Assembly: GCA_017469885.1 (NCBI GenBank)
Contig: JAFUFO010000038.1
Location: forward strand, 1-64,000
Length of the DNA stretch: 64,000 bases
Direction: 5' to 3'
Origin: Solobacterium sp.
GTDB lineage: Bacteria; Bacillota_I; Bacilli_A; Erysipelotrichales; Erysipelotrichaceae
Position 1 is the stretch's first letter. Every line of letters begins with the position of its first letter. The notes beneath the pieces are model-generated. The model had not been told where the DNA came from and did no database searches. It was given only the letters and a program-made list of their open reading frames with translations. Shown one piece after another: positions 1 to 8,716 of the stretch. The translations under genes were made by a program, and so were the position numbers.

Positions 1-2
1 AT

Positions 3-119
3 ACCGTTCCTAATCGAATTATAGATCATTTCAAAATGAATTGGGAGTATGTCTCCTGTTTTCATCATGCGAATTTTGAAGGAAACGATTTACTGAAGAA
101 ACATACTCCGAAGGGTTGA
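3..119 (+). CDS. C-terminal end of an unidentified protein (partial)
   Basis: An open frame enters from the left edge and ends at a TGA at 117-119, giving the last 38 residues of a protein rich in Asn, His and Lys (it ends in LLKKHTPKG). I do not recognise the family. The stretch has no clear start inside the window and lies on the strand opposite to the next genes. It may belong to a full gene to the left or be a remnant, since the DNA just after it looks decayed. Confidence 0.3.
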   Translation, partial: TVPNRIIDHFKMNWEYVSCFHHANFEGNDLLKKHTPKG

Positions 120-139
120 CTTGAGTTATCAAATTTTTC

Positions 140-347
140 TGCATCATTGGGATGGTCCTCTTTGTTCTTCTGAACAGCAGCATCAGTGCACCTCTGGGTC
201 AGCTCCTGGGGAGTCATTGGGGGGCTTTTCATGCGGCGGCTGATTACGATTCTCTACTAAATGGCGCTGTATCCGGCAATCATCAAACTCGTGATGGACA
301 AAACCGGAACCGAAGAACGCAAACCCGAAAAATCCAGACCAGAGTAA
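140..347 (+). pseudogene. decayed remnant, perhaps the C-terminus of a membrane transporter
   Basis: No intact gene fits here, but protein-like pieces occur in two plus-strand frames. One frame reads a hydrophobic stretch (IGMVLFVLLNSSISAPLG) near 148-205. Another frame, from 261 to the TAA at 345-347, reads MALYPAIIKLVMDKTG followed by a charged tail, as many permeases end. A TAA just before 261 and a frame change separate the two. This looks like a transporter end broken by small indels, but the family is not identifiable. Confidence 0.3.
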
Positions 348-373
348 AACCAGCAGAATTTCTCCTGCTGGTT
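348..373 (-). terminator. intrinsic terminator of the psd-cdd-cls-codA operon
   Basis: A 9-bp stem (AACCAGCAG/CTGCTGGTT) with an 8-base loop lies 25 bases past the codA stop. On the minus strand it is followed by TTTTAC. Confidence 0.7.
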
Positions 374-397
374 CAGATCAGAAATACAGTTTTAATT

Positions 398-1630
398 TCA
401 GAACAGCACCTCAGTTTCTGCGGGTGTCGTACCGGCAATCATTCTACCGTCTTTGACGGAGAGAAGGACTGCCGCGTTTTTATTCAGCGCCTCATAATAA
501 TTCTCGGCGTCAAGCACCACGAAGCTCGCAGGTTTGCCCGTTTCAATTCCATATTGATCCGAAATATGCAGTGTCTTTGCGGCATTGGTTGTGATCAGAC
601 GATAGCTGTTCAGAATGTCCTCATATCCCATCATCTGCGTCACATGCAGGCCGACAAAGACCACATCACGCAGGCTGCCGTTTCCCATCGGATACCATGG
701 ATCAAAGATATCGTCATGGCCGAAGGAAACATTGATTCCCTCCGCAAGCAGTTCCTTGACACGTGTGACGCCGCGGCGCTTCGGATATGTATCCGCCCTG
801 CCCTGAAGATGAGTATTCACCAGCGGGTTACTGACAAAGTTGATTCGGCTCATCTTCAGAAGCCGCATGAGACGAAGCACATAGGCATTGTTATAGGAAT
901 GCATTGCGGTCGTATGGCTTGCGGTGACCTTGTCAAACAGGCCAAGTTCCAGTGCGCGTGCCGCCACGGTCTCAAGACCGCGTGAAGCTTCATCATCGAT
1001 TTCATCGCAGTGCACATCCACCAGACGGTCATACTGCTGTGCCAGTTCCATCGCATAGTTCAGTGATTCCACACTGTATTCCCGCGTGAATTCATAATGC
1101 GGAATGGCACCGACCGCATCTGCACCGAGCTCTACGGCTTTTTTCAACAGTTCTTTCCCGTTGGGATAACTGAGGATACCCTCCTGCGGAAATGCCACGA
1201 TCTGAATATCCATCCAGTCCTTCAGTTCGCGCTTCAGTTCCAGCATGGTTTCCATTGCCATCAGAGTCGGGTCTGTCACATCCACATGCGTGCGGATATG
1301 CTGGATGCCGTTTGCGGCATACATGCGGGCAACCCGGTTCACGCGTTCCTTGATATCTTCCTTTGTAAGCTTGTCTTTCCGCTTACTCCAGCATTCAATG
1401 CCTTCAAACAGCGTTCCGGACTGGTTCCATACCGGATCCCCTGCGGTAAGACAGGTGTCGAGATGCACATGGGACTCAATAAACGGAGGCAGCACCAGCT
1501 TTCCATGAACATCCAGTTCTTCTTCTCCCTCGTTCACTGAAACCGTTCCAATCTCACAGAATACGCCGTTTTCATAACGGATATCCTGCAGTTCCTCTGC
1601 GTTTTCAATCCGTGCATTTCTGATAATCAT
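398..1630 (-). CDS. codA: cytosine deaminase
   Basis: This 410-residue amidohydrolase converts cytosine to uracil and ammonia in pyrimidine salvage. Family motifs are present in order: the metal-binding HVHLD, then TAGDPVWNQSGTLFEGIE, the HCDEIDDEASRGLETVA motif that separates CodA from other amidohydrolases, ASHTTAMHSYNN, and FGHDDIFDPWYPMG with the metal-ligand Asp. Length matches the family. The start is set by AGGAGG seven bases before the ATG. It is the last gene of the operon, behind cls and cdd; with cdd it gives two routes from cytosine compounds to uracil compounds. A strong hairpin sits just before its ribosome site. Confidence 0.93.
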   Translation of the reverse strand: MIIRNARIENAEELQDIRYENGVFCEIGTVSVNEGEEELDVHGKLVLPPFIESHVHLDTCLTAGDPVWNQSGTLFEGIECWSKRKDKLTKEDIKERVNRVARMYAANGIQHIRTHVDVTDPTLMAMETMLELKRELKDWMDIQIVAFPQEGILSYPNGKELLKKAVELGADAVGAIPHYEFTREYSVESLNYAMELAQQYDRLVDVHCDEIDDEASRGLETVAARALELGLFDKVTASHTTAMHSYNNAYVLRLMRLLKMSRINFVSNPLVNTHLQGRADTYPKRRGVTRVKELLAEGINVSFGHDDIFDPWYPMGNGSLRDVVFVGLHVTQMMGYEDILNSYRLITTNAAKTLHISDQYGIETGKPASFVVLDAENYYEALNKNAAVLLSVKDGRMIAGTTPAETEVLF

Positions 1631-1643
1631 GTTATTACCTCCT

Positions 1644-1671
1644 GTCCACGGGAAACCTGTTTCCCATGGAT
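1644..1671 (-). other. hairpin directly upstream of the codA ribosome-binding site
   Basis: On the minus strand CCATGGGAAA and TTTCCCGTGG form a 10-bp stem (one G-U) with a four-base loop, ending a few bases before the AGGAGG of codA. There is no T-run behind it in the codA direction, so it is not a typical terminator for cls. It could stabilise or modulate codA mRNA; function unknown. Confidence 0.4.
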
Positions 1672-1704
1672 TTTTGTTTCGTTATCGGTCTGTAGATAAA
1701 CGTA

Positions 1705-3228
1705 TTACATCAGCGGCGCAAACACTCTGAGCAGGCTCAGCCAGAGCTCGCTGAAGAAATTCGTTTTCAGTTCTTCCGGATTCATCTGATGACACGATTT
1801 CAGGGTTTCAAGAATATCATCGCGGACATCCAGCACCTTCTTCGAATTCACCAGATAGGTTCCGTTTTCAAAGTGCAGATAAAGACTGCGGTAGTCGAGA
1901 TTGACCGTTCCGACGGTGGCAATGCGGTCGTCGCTGACAAAGACCTTGGAATGGATAAATCCCGGGGTATACTCGTAGATCTTCACGCCACCTCCCATCA
2001 GCTGACGGTAATACGAACGGGTGATCTGCCATACGATCTTCTTGTCCGGAATTCCCGGCGTAATGAGTTTCACATCCACGCCGTGTTTCGCCGCAAGGAT
2101 CAGCGCATTGATGAATTCGGTATCGATGATCAGGTACGGTGTAAAGATATAACAGTAATCGTTCGCCTGATTCAGGATGCCCATGTAAATATTCTGGGCG
2201 GTGATTTCCGTATCCAGCGGTGTTTCGCCGTACGGCGCGATAAAGCCATCCGGTTCCCCGGCAGATTCCGGATCCCGGCGGAATTTCGTGAAGTCATCAT
2301 CGGTCGGACGTAGCGCATTCCAGTGCGTCAGAAACATCACGGTATAGGACCATACAGCCGTTCCGGTAATCCGGATGATATTGTCTTTCCAGTGTCCGTG
2401 TTTCTCCTTTACGTTGATGTACTCATCCGCAAGGTTCACGCCGCCGGAGAATGCGGTCTTTCCGTCGATGACCATGATCTTGCGGTGATCGCGGTGGTTC
2501 ATGATAATGCCGAGAATCGGGTTGATGCGGTTGAACGGAACACAGCGGATCCCCTTCTCTTCCAGTTTCTGTGCATAGAATGCGGAGAGTGTAAAGAAGG
2601 ACCCGAGGTCATCGTAAAGCACACGGACATCAACGCCCTGTTTTGCCTTTTCCTCGAGAATCTCCAGCATGCCGTTCCACATCTGTCCTTCTTCGATGAT
2701 GAAGTATTCCAGGAAGATAAACGACTCTGCCTTGCGGAGTTCCTCCAGCATGACCGGATAGCCTTCATCGCCGAGGCGATAATAATCAAAGCCCGTGTTT
2801 TCGTAGAACGGGAATCCGGCATCCTTTGCGATATAACGGAACTGTCCGCGCAGTTCCGGGCTTTCCTGTTCCGCCTTTGCCAGAACATCCGGATCCTGTC
2901 TGTAATACCGTCTGGAAGAGCCGGTGGTTTTCACCAGCGAACGGAATGTTCTGCTGGTGAAGAGGTTCCCCGCCAGAAACAGCCAGAGCGCCGCACCTGG
3001 AATCGGCGCCAGCAGGATCAGAATGATCCACATCATATCCGATGAAAGATGCCGGCTGTTTTTTATGATATACAGAACCAGAAGCACACTGACGACCTGA
3101 AGCACTGCGCCGATCCACGCCGCAACACTTCCGAACCAGTGGATCAGTCCCAGGATGACCTGCGCTTCGAGACCGACCATAACGATCATGAATGTTGTCC
3201 GGTTGAACACGTATCTGAGTAATTTCAT
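1705..3228 (-). CDS. cls: cardiolipin synthase (phospholipase D family)
   Basis: This 507-residue membrane enzyme joins two phosphatidylglycerol molecules into cardiolipin. Hydrophobic segments near the N-terminus (about residues 10-30, 35-55 and 65-85) are the usual membrane anchors. Two PLD active-site motifs follow: HRDHRKIMVIDG in the middle and FIHSKVFVSDD near the C-terminus, each with the HxK pattern. The start at MKLLRY is preferred over an in-frame ATG 60 bases upstream because a GAGG site lies about ten bases before it. It sits 60 bases after cdd and 74 bases before codA. A second phospholipid-type gene, the PSD-like one, heads the operon. Confidence 0.92.
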   Translation of the reverse strand: MKLLRYVFNRTTFMIVMVGLEAQVILGLIHWFGSVAAWIGAVLQVVSVLLVLYIIKNSRHLSSDMMWIILILLAPIPGAALWLFLAGNLFTSRTFRSLVKTTGSSRRYYRQDPDVLAKAEQESPELRGQFRYIAKDAGFPFYENTGFDYYRLGDEGYPVMLEELRKAESFIFLEYFIIEEGQMWNGMLEILEEKAKQGVDVRVLYDDLGSFFTLSAFYAQKLEEKGIRCVPFNRINPILGIIMNHRDHRKIMVIDGKTAFSGGVNLADEYINVKEKHGHWKDNIIRITGTAVWSYTVMFLTHWNALRPTDDDFTKFRRDPESAGEPDGFIAPYGETPLDTEITAQNIYMGILNQANDYCYIFTPYLIIDTEFINALILAAKHGVDVKLITPGIPDKKIVWQITRSYYRQLMGGGVKIYEYTPGFIHSKVFVSDDRIATVGTVNLDYRSLYLHFENGTYLVNSKKVLDVRDDILETLKSCHQMNPEELKTNFFSELWLSLLRVFAPLM

Positions 3229-3288
3229 GTTTAAAAAACCTCGCTGTATGTTGTTGTTGAAATGGATGCGGTACTGCTGTTTTTTCAC

Positions 3289-3702
3289 TCAGCGGTGATA
3301 GTCCTCGCTTGCCTCAAACGAGGTGAACGGATACGGGCAGATCTCCTTCATCGTATGCGTCCAGATCGTTCCCGACGGACCGCCGACATATACCGGCACA
3401 TCCATATCCGCACAGAACTCCGTCATGACCTGGCGGCATGCATGACAGGGAGCGCCGTCTTCATCGGTGCTTCCGACAACCGCAAGCGCCTTGAATTTCC
3501 TGCATCCTTCGGACACCATTTTGAAAATCGCGACCCGCTCTCCGCATACGGTCATTCCATAACTGGAGTTCTCGATATTACAGCCGGTATATACCTTGCC
3601 GTCTTCTCCGAGCACCGCTGCGCCGACCATGTACTTTGAGTACGGACAGTACGCGTTCTCTCTTGCCTTCCATGCCATCTGAATCAGTTCTTCCTTTGTC
3701 AT
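3289..3702 (-). CDS. cdd: cytidine deaminase
   Basis: This 137-residue zinc enzyme deaminates cytidine or deoxycytidine to uridine. The two zinc motifs are clear: TVCGERVA, with the catalytic Glu after the Cys, and PCHACRQV with two Cys ligands. The substrate-binding NIENSSYG precedes the first. Length is that of the small tetrameric family. The start is MTKEELIQMA, with AAAGGA before it; a longer in-frame version would run into the previous gene. It lies 16 bases after the PSD-like gene and before cls. Pyrimidine salvage together with codA is the likely role. Confidence 0.92.
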   Translation of the reverse strand: MTKEELIQMAWKARENAYCPYSKYMVGAAVLGEDGKVYTGCNIENSSYGMTVCGERVAIFKMVSEGCRKFKALAVVGSTDEDGAPCHACRQVMTEFCADMDVPVYVGGPSGTIWTHTMKEICPYPFTSFEASEDYHR

Positions 3703-3718
3703 AATGCCAATCCTTTCT

Positions 3719-5071
3719 TTACCTATTAATAGTGCCAAGCGCTTCGCCCATCAGAATGTGATTTCCGGGCTGCGCTGTCAGTTCAAATGAGAGATCTTCA
3801 CTGAAGATCATGATGATGTCGCTTCCGCCGAACAGGAAGAATCCCATCGGATCCCCCTTGTTCACATGGACGCCCGGTCTGACAGCCGGTTCAAAGTCGA
3901 CGGATGATACCTGACACATTCCCACCGGCACGAGCGCCGCATAGCCTCCGCCATCCAGTTCCACAACACAGACGCCGCGGGTTTCGATCGACTGCCAGCC
4001 GAACTGTTCCGAACCGTATTCCTTGTATCGGCCGGCTTCCGGATCCCAGGTAATCACACCGCCCGGCGCATCGTCCTGGGGAATCACAAACACCTCCCGC
4101 ACCGTGCCGCTCACCGGAAAGTGATACCGGTGGTAATCATTGATATCCAGGAAGGTATGGGTCAGGGCACCGTTTTCAAACGCATGCGCATAGGCGCTGC
4201 CTTCCAGAAGAACTGAGACATCCTGCAGGGTTCCGGTCTTGACCGCAATTCCTTCCGGCAGTTCTGCGTCCGCCGAAACCACCTGACTGTCCAAATCAAT
4301 CTTCCAGTATCCCTGCGGTGCGGAATCCGCGGGCGAGACCACAACTGTGTCATCCCCTTCCCCCGCGATCGGACGCTTTGCGGGATCGCTCAGCCGGCGC
4401 GCAAAGAAGTCATTGAAGGAATGCCAGTTGTCCGGGTGTTCAAACAGATCGCCGTCCAGCTGAAAATCCGGATTTGCCAGGGCAGTCTCATAATACGTGT
4501 CATTCCAGGATTCCGGCGTGCTCAGAAACTGTCCGGAACCAGACAGATAGCGGACCCACCAGCTTCGAAACGGTTCGTGATACAGCACGGAATTGTGATA
4601 ATAGCCTTTATTCTCCAGTTCCTTCAGCGGCTGATCGCAGATAAAGTACAGACATCCCATTCCCTGATCGATCCGGTCATAAAGCGAGGAATAGGTTTCG
4701 GACGGGCTGATCTCCCACGGCATTGCCGTATAGCAGCGGTCAAGGAATGCATAGTACGATTCCAGATCGGATACCGGATTGGTATCCGGATCGGGATTCA
4801 GCGCATGTGCCTGCGCGATTGATGTTTCCAGCATCGCCTTCAGCTTCGGATCATGATTTACCATGGCGATCAGATCCCGGGTAATCGCTTCATGTTCTTG
4901 GGACGGTCTGAAGTCGGTTGTTTCCCCGGCCGCCGTAATGTCCGACACATACGGTGTCTCCGCATTGGAATCAGGTGTGCTTTGAACCGGTCCGGAACAC
5001 AGAATGAGGCACACAATGAAAACAAGTATGGAACAGATAAATGCGGCTGACATTCTGTTCATAGCGTTCAT
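3719..5071 (-). CDS. phosphatidylserine decarboxylase-like protein with N-terminal membrane segment
   Basis: This 450-residue protein resembles phosphatidylserine decarboxylase in its C-terminal half: FNDFFARRLSDPAKRPI (about 219-235), VVSPADSAP with Asp249, NDYHRYHFPVSG with His314 and His317, and a late FGGS whose Ser417 sits where the self-cleavage and pyruvoyl serine lies (usually GST). The N-terminus has a hydrophobic stretch (about 9-26) like a signal anchor, then about 180 residues of unassigned sequence. It could be an active decarboxylase facing the outside, or a related enzyme on another substrate. GGAGGG before the ATG fixes the start. It heads the operon with cdd, cls and codA. 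Confidence 0.75.
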   Translation of the reverse strand: MNAMNRMSAAFICSILVFIVCLILCSGPVQSTPDSNAETPYVSDITAAGETTDFRPSQEHEAITRDLIAMVNHDPKLKAMLETSIAQAHALNPDPDTNPVSDLESYYAFLDRCYTAMPWEISPSETYSSLYDRIDQGMGCLYFICDQPLKELENKGYYHNSVLYHEPFRSWWVRYLSGSGQFLSTPESWNDTYYETALANPDFQLDGDLFEHPDNWHSFNDFFARRLSDPAKRPIAGEGDDTVVVSPADSAPQGYWKIDLDSQVVSADAELPEGIAVKTGTLQDVSVLLEGSAYAHAFENGALTHTFLDINDYHRYHFPVSGTVREVFVIPQDDAPGGVITWDPEAGRYKEYGSEQFGWQSIETRGVCVVELDGGGYAALVPVGMCQVSSVDFEPAVRPGVHVNKGDPMGFFLFGGSDIIMIFSEDLSFELTAQPGNHILMGEALGTINR

Positions 5072-5110
5072 TGTGAAGCCCTCCGGTCGTCTGACAGTTA
5101 GTATGTTTTA

Positions 5111-5116
5111 ATTATA
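5111..5116 (-). promoter_or_regulatory. -10 box upstream of the PSD-like gene
   Basis: A perfect TATAAT lies on the minus strand about 40 bases before the ATG at 5071. The -35 region is poor (GTTTTT-like). It is the only good candidate for the operon promoter. Confidence 0.45.
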
Positions 5117-5130
5117 ATAATGCTTTGAGA

Positions 5131-5158
5131 CGAAAAACAGAGGAATCCATCCTCTGTC
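5131..5158 (-). terminator. intrinsic terminator of the Cof-type phosphatase gene
   Basis: An 8-bp stem (ACAGAGGA/TCCTCTGT) with a five-base loop is followed on the minus strand by TTTTTCG. It begins inside the stop codon of the phosphatase gene. Confidence 0.7.
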
Positions 5159-5978
5159 AGATTACGCCGATGTATTCGAATGCATGCAGGATTCCGTCAT
5201 CGTCAATGTCGCTTGTGACCCAGTCCGCAATCAACTTCACTTCCTCCGTGGCGTTGCCCATCGCAATACCGGTTCCGCAGAACTCGATCATATCGATATC
5301 ATTTCCGCTGTCGCCGATGCCGACCGCATCCTCTCTGGTCATTCCGGTATATTCAAGCACTCTGCGGATCCCATCGGATTTCATGATCGAGCCGTCGCTG
5401 ATATCCCCGAAGTCACCTTCCGGTGAAGATAATGTCTGAATCAGACGGAACGGTTTCGGCAGAACTGCATACAGTGCGTCAAAGGAACTGCCGTGTGTTT
5501 TACTGGCGCCCATCTTGTAGATCGGATCCTGCATGTCACGCAGATTCATGCGGGTCATTCCGTTTGCGGCCATGTCGTTCAGCTTTGTTTGTTCATCCGC
5601 TTCCGGACGGGAGAAATAGTTCACGACATCATCCCAGCATTTATCATCGAGATACGCATTGCGCGCACCGCCGAGCAGCACGCCCATCCTGCAGCTGCGG
5701 ATCAGCTTTATGAGTTCCTCGACCTTTTCCGGCGCGATCGGATGATCATAGATCACCTGATCGTTGATGGTAATCAGTGTGCCGCTGCTGAAGATAAATC
5801 CGTCCACCGGATAATCCAGATATCGGGATGCCTCCGCCTTACTGCGGCCGGTGCACAGAAATACGATTGATCCGTTCTTCCGTGCTTTTTCAATTGCCCG
5901 CAGCGCAGACGCCGGCACAACGCCGCTTTGCCCGCTGTACAGGGTATTGTCGATATCCAGAAACAGAATCTTTTTCAT
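5157..5978 (-). CDS. HAD-superfamily phosphatase, Cof type
   Basis: This 273-residue cytoplasmic phosphatase belongs to the Cof/YidA-like HAD family that acts on sugar phosphates and similar small molecules. HAD motif I is FLDIDNTLYSG at the N-terminus (nucleophile and acid Asp residues), motif II is FLCTGRS, and motifs III-IV are VGIGDSGNDIDMIEFCG with the usual AMGNATEEVK after it. AAGGAAG before the ATG sets the start. It is transcribed divergently from the RibD-like gene at 6094. The substrate cannot be read from the sequence. Confidence 0.88.
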   Translation of the reverse strand: MKKILFLDIDNTLYSGQSGVVPASALRAIEKARKNGSIVFLCTGRSKAEASRYLDYPVDGFIFSSGTLITINDQVIYDHPIAPEKVEELIKLIRSCRMGVLLGGARNAYLDDKCWDDVVNYFSRPEADEQTKLNDMAANGMTRMNLRDMQDPIYKMGASKTHGSSFDALYAVLPKPFRLIQTLSSPEGDFGDISDGSIMKSDGIRRVLEYTGMTREDAVGIGDSGNDIDMIEFCGTGIAMGNATEEVKLIADWVTSDIDDDGILHAFEYIGVI

Positions 5979-6066
5979 AACCGTCTTCCTTCTCAGCCAG
6001 TCACCATCTTATCATGCCTGCCGCATTTCGCCATCCCTGCATGTAGGTGCCGTGCTCTCCTGCGGT

Positions 6067-6072
6067 TATAAT
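6067..6072 (+). promoter_or_regulatory. -10 box upstream of the RibD-like gene
   Basis: TATAAT lies 21 bases before the ATG at 6094. No good -35 hexamer is visible at the right distance. Confidence 0.4.
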
Positions 6073-6093
6073 GAAAGCAGAGGATACAACAAT

Positions 6094-6792
6094 ATGATGG
6101 ATCGACCGATTACCACCCTGTTTATGATGATGTCCGTGGATGGAAAGATATCCACCGGTCCCTCCGACGACTTTGATGTGGACCGGGACTTTCCGCTGCT
6201 GGAAGGTGTCCGGGAAGGCCTGCATCAGTACTATGAGATTGAACAGACGACCGATCTCTGGTCATTCAACACCGGACGGGTTCAGGCCAAGATGGGCGTT
6301 AATGATCTGCCCTTCCCCGCAAAAACACCGGTCAGTTTTGTGCTGCTTGATAATTCCCATCTGTCCGAACACGGGGTCCGTTATTTCTGCGCGAAATCCA
6401 ACACCTTTGTTCTGATCACCTCCAATCCAGACCATCCGGCATTTCAGGTAACTGAACCCAATCTGCATATTCTCTTCCAGGAACATCCGTCTCTTCCGAC
6501 CGCATTTGTCCGGCTGAAATCCGAATACGGATGCCAGCGGCTGACCCTGCAGTCAGGTGCCACCATCAATCATCTGCTTTTAAAGGAACAGTTGATTGAT
6601 TACGTGGACATCATCATCGCGCCGGTTCTGATCGGCGGAACGGATACCCCGTCACTGATCGGCGGCAGTTCTCTTGCGTCACGGGAAGAACTGAACCGGT
6701 TGGGAGTACTGAAACTGATCGACTGCACTGCCCTTGAAGATTCCTGGACCCGGCTTCGTTACGAAGTAAAGAAAGTGGAAGGAAATGAATAA
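6094..6792 (+). CDS. RibD C-terminal-domain (dihydrofolate-reductase-like) reductase
   Basis: This 232-residue protein has the fold of the riboflavin-pathway reductase (RibD C-terminal domain), which uses NADPH to reduce a pyrimidine intermediate. Seen directly: an N-terminal strand with PITTLFMMMSVDGKISTG, a middle part ending LTLQSGATINHLLLKEQL, and a C-terminal VDIIIAPVLIGGTDTPSL, all typical of the family. No deaminase domain is attached and no riboflavin genes are nearby, so the exact substrate is open. AGAGGA lies 9 bases before the ATG. The stop codon overlaps the ATG of the following lipoprotein gene by one base, so the two are co-transcribed. Confidence 0.82.
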   Translation: MMDRPITTLFMMMSVDGKISTGPSDDFDVDRDFPLLEGVREGLHQYYEIEQTTDLWSFNTGRVQAKMGVNDLPFPAKTPVSFVLLDNSHLSEHGVRYFCAKSNTFVLITSNPDHPAFQVTEPNLHILFQEHPSLPTAFVRLKSEYGCQRLTLQSGATINHLLLKEQLIDYVDIIIAPVLIGGTDTPSLIGGSSLASREELNRLGVLKLIDCTALEDSWTRLRYEVKKVEGNE

Positions 6793-7337
6793 TGAACCGA
6801 CCCATTTATAAACTGCCGGCAGTTGTAATACCTGCGGCCATTATGATTCTGCTTTCCGGGTGTACCGGTACCGGACTGCCTTTCATTAAACGTGAAAAAA
6901 CCGTTGGAAAAGATATCGCGATTGATGATATTACGGAGTTCTACTGGACCTACGCCACTTCCTCCTTTCCGCCGGAATATCAGCGCTATTACTTTTCTGC
7001 GGAAGACGGAACATACCGGTTCTATCATGAGACCCGGGAAGGGGAACGCTTCCCGCTTCAGGAAGAAGACATTACCGTTTCTGGAACCCTGGAACTTACT
7101 GCGGAAGAATGGAATACATTCTTTGACTATCTGAATAACGGGACGGTCCGTAGCCGGGAAGAGAATACCGACAGCGGTGATTCCGGACCGTGGACCTATC
7201 TCTACTGGAAGAACGACAAGGGAGATATTCAGCAGTTCTCCTTTGAGTCCTATAAAAAAGCATCTGACTTTGAAGCCTTCTGTAAGGAACTGAAGGCAAA
7301 GGCCGCTGATCCATACAGATCCGTTTCTCCACAGTAA
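6792..7337 (+). CDS. small lipoprotein of unknown function
   Basis: This 181-residue secreted protein begins with a basic N-terminus, a hydrophobic stretch and the lipobox LLSGC at about residues 20-24, so it should be anchored outside on the membrane. The rest is acidic and Tyr/Glu-rich with no recognised catalytic motif; it carries FYWTYATSSFPPEYQRYYF near residue 50. It is translationally coupled to the RibD-like gene through a TAATG overlap. I do not recognise the family. Confidence 0.78.
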   Translation: MNRPIYKLPAVVIPAAIMILLSGCTGTGLPFIKREKTVGKDIAIDDITEFYWTYATSSFPPEYQRYYFSAEDGTYRFYHETREGERFPLQEEDITVSGTLELTAEEWNTFFDYLNNGTVRSREENTDSGDSGPWTYLYWKNDKGDIQQFSFESYKKASDFEAFCKELKAKAADPYRSVSPQ

Positions 7338-7383
7338 AACAGTATCGTCTGTGATGATTTCAGATCACATTCGATACTGTTTT
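7338..7383. terminator. bidirectional terminator between convergent genes
   Basis: AAAACAGTATCG and CGATACTGTTTT form a 12-bp outer stem, with a further inner pairing (TGTGAT/ATCACA). A-runs and T-runs on both sides let it act for the lipoprotein gene and for manC. Confidence 0.8.
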
Positions 7384-7387
7384 CTGT

Positions 7388-8716
7388 TTATTCAAGATCA
7401 AACTTTTTCTTGTCGAGTACGGTAATCCCGTCCCCCAGCTGTACTTCAATCAGCTGAAGTCCGTTCTCTCCCGCGATGACGGTGTGCTTTACTCCTGCAT
7501 TCATGCGGATCACGTCGCCCGGGTTCACTGCCTGACGAACGCCGTCCACCACCGAAGTTCCGTCACCGGAAATCACATTCCAGATTTCATCCCGATGTTC
7601 ATGCGCATGGTAGTTCATCCTGTTTCCCGGATTCAGGGAAACCTTTACCGTCAGGGACTTTTCTTCGACATCCAGTACACGGTAGCTGCCCCAGCTCTTT
7701 TCCGCATACATGATCTGCTGGTGAATATCATCAACATACGGCTTGATGTAAGAACTCTGGTCTTTATCGGAAACCAGGATGCCGTCCGGGGATGCGCTGA
7801 TCACCACATCATGAAGTCCCATGGCCAGGACCGGCACATCCAGTTCATTGATCACATGCACATTCTCGCACGTGTCATTCAGACGGGCATTACCGACCGT
7901 CGCTTCTTCCATGGCTTCTGTCAGGGTATTCCAGGTACCGAGGTCCTTCCACTGTCCGTTGAAGCGAAGCACTGCGATATCCGGTTCGTGTTCGACAACC
8001 GCATAGTCGAAACTGATCTTGGTCAGTGTCTCATATTTATCAAACAGATCCTGATAGTCGGTAAAGTCGATCAGTTCATGCGCACGGTTCAGCACATAGG
8101 ATAATTTGTAAGCAAATACGCCGCCGTTCCAGAGACCGCCCTGTTCAATATACTTCTGTGCCGTTTTCAGATCCGGCTTTTCCTTAAAGGTCTCCACCTT
8201 TGCGACTTCATCTTTGGAAGACGGAATGATGTATCCGTACTTCTCACTCGGATAGGTCGGGTCAATGCCCATCAGAACCAGATTTGCGGCTCCCTCATTC
8301 GCAAGTGACCAGAGATGTTTCAGTGCCTGGAAGTAGTCCTCATTGACATATGGGTCAACCGGGCATACAACAACCGCCTTATTTTCATCCACACCCTGCA
8401 CGTCATGCAGGTAGGCAGACGCAAGTGCAATGGCAGGAAAGGTATCTCTGCGGCACGGTTCCACACTGATGCCGACATCCATGCCGAGCTGATTATGCAG
8501 GGCAGATACCTGTGCCTTGGAGGTCGCAATCGTCACAACTGCCTCGGGGTCGACCGTTTTGATCTGGCGGTATACCCGCTGGACCATGGACTCATAGCTA
8601 TCGTCTTCGGATGGCTCCGGTTTTCTGAAAATCTTAATAAACTGCTTGGAGCGGACATCGTTGGACAGCGGCCATAACCGTTTTCCCGATCCGCCGGAAA
8701 GTAAAATAATATTCAT
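7388..8716 (-). CDS. manC: mannose-1-phosphate guanylyltransferase with cupin domain
   Basis: This 442-residue enzyme makes GDP-mannose from mannose-1-phosphate and GTP for surface polysaccharides. The nucleotidyltransferase signature LLSGGSGKRLWPLSN is at the N-terminus with the KQF motif just after it. GYIIPSS, VETFKEKP and WNGGVFAYK follow in the catalytic domain. The last 110 residues form a cupin with SWGSYRVLDVEE, NYHAHEHRDEIWNVISG and the downstream Gly/Asn residues, which in this family gives phosphomannose isomerase activity. The ATG has no Shine-Dalgarno at normal distance; a GAGGAG lies 36 bases upstream with a hairpin between. No other capsule genes are adjacent. Confidence 0.9.
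   Translation of the reverse strand: MNIILLSGGSGKRLWPLSNDVRSKQFIKIFRKPEPSEDDSYESMVQRVYRQIKTVDPEAVVTIATSKAQVSALHNQLGMDVGISVEPCRRDTFPAIALASAYLHDVQGVDENKAVVVCPVDPYVNEDYFQALKHLWSLANEGAANLVLMGIDPTYPSEKYGYIIPSSKDEVAKVETFKEKPDLKTAQKYIEQGGLWNGGVFAYKLSYVLNRAHELIDFTDYQDLFDKYETLTKISFDYAVVEHEPDIAVLRFNGQWKDLGTWNTLTEAMEEATVGNARLNDTCENVHVINELDVPVLAMGLHDVVISASPDGILVSDKDQSSYIKPYVDDIHQQIMYAEKSWGSYRVLDVEEKSLTVKVSLNPGNRMNYHAHEHRDEIWNVISGDGTSVVDGVRQAVNPGDVIRMNAGVKHTVIAGENGLQLIEVQLGDGITVLDKKKFDLE

Noticed and set aside
152-985. A 277-residue frame on the plus strand overlapping codA
   Set aside because: It runs antisense to the well-supported codA and its sequence shows no domain. Only a short piece near its start may be remnant coding DNA.
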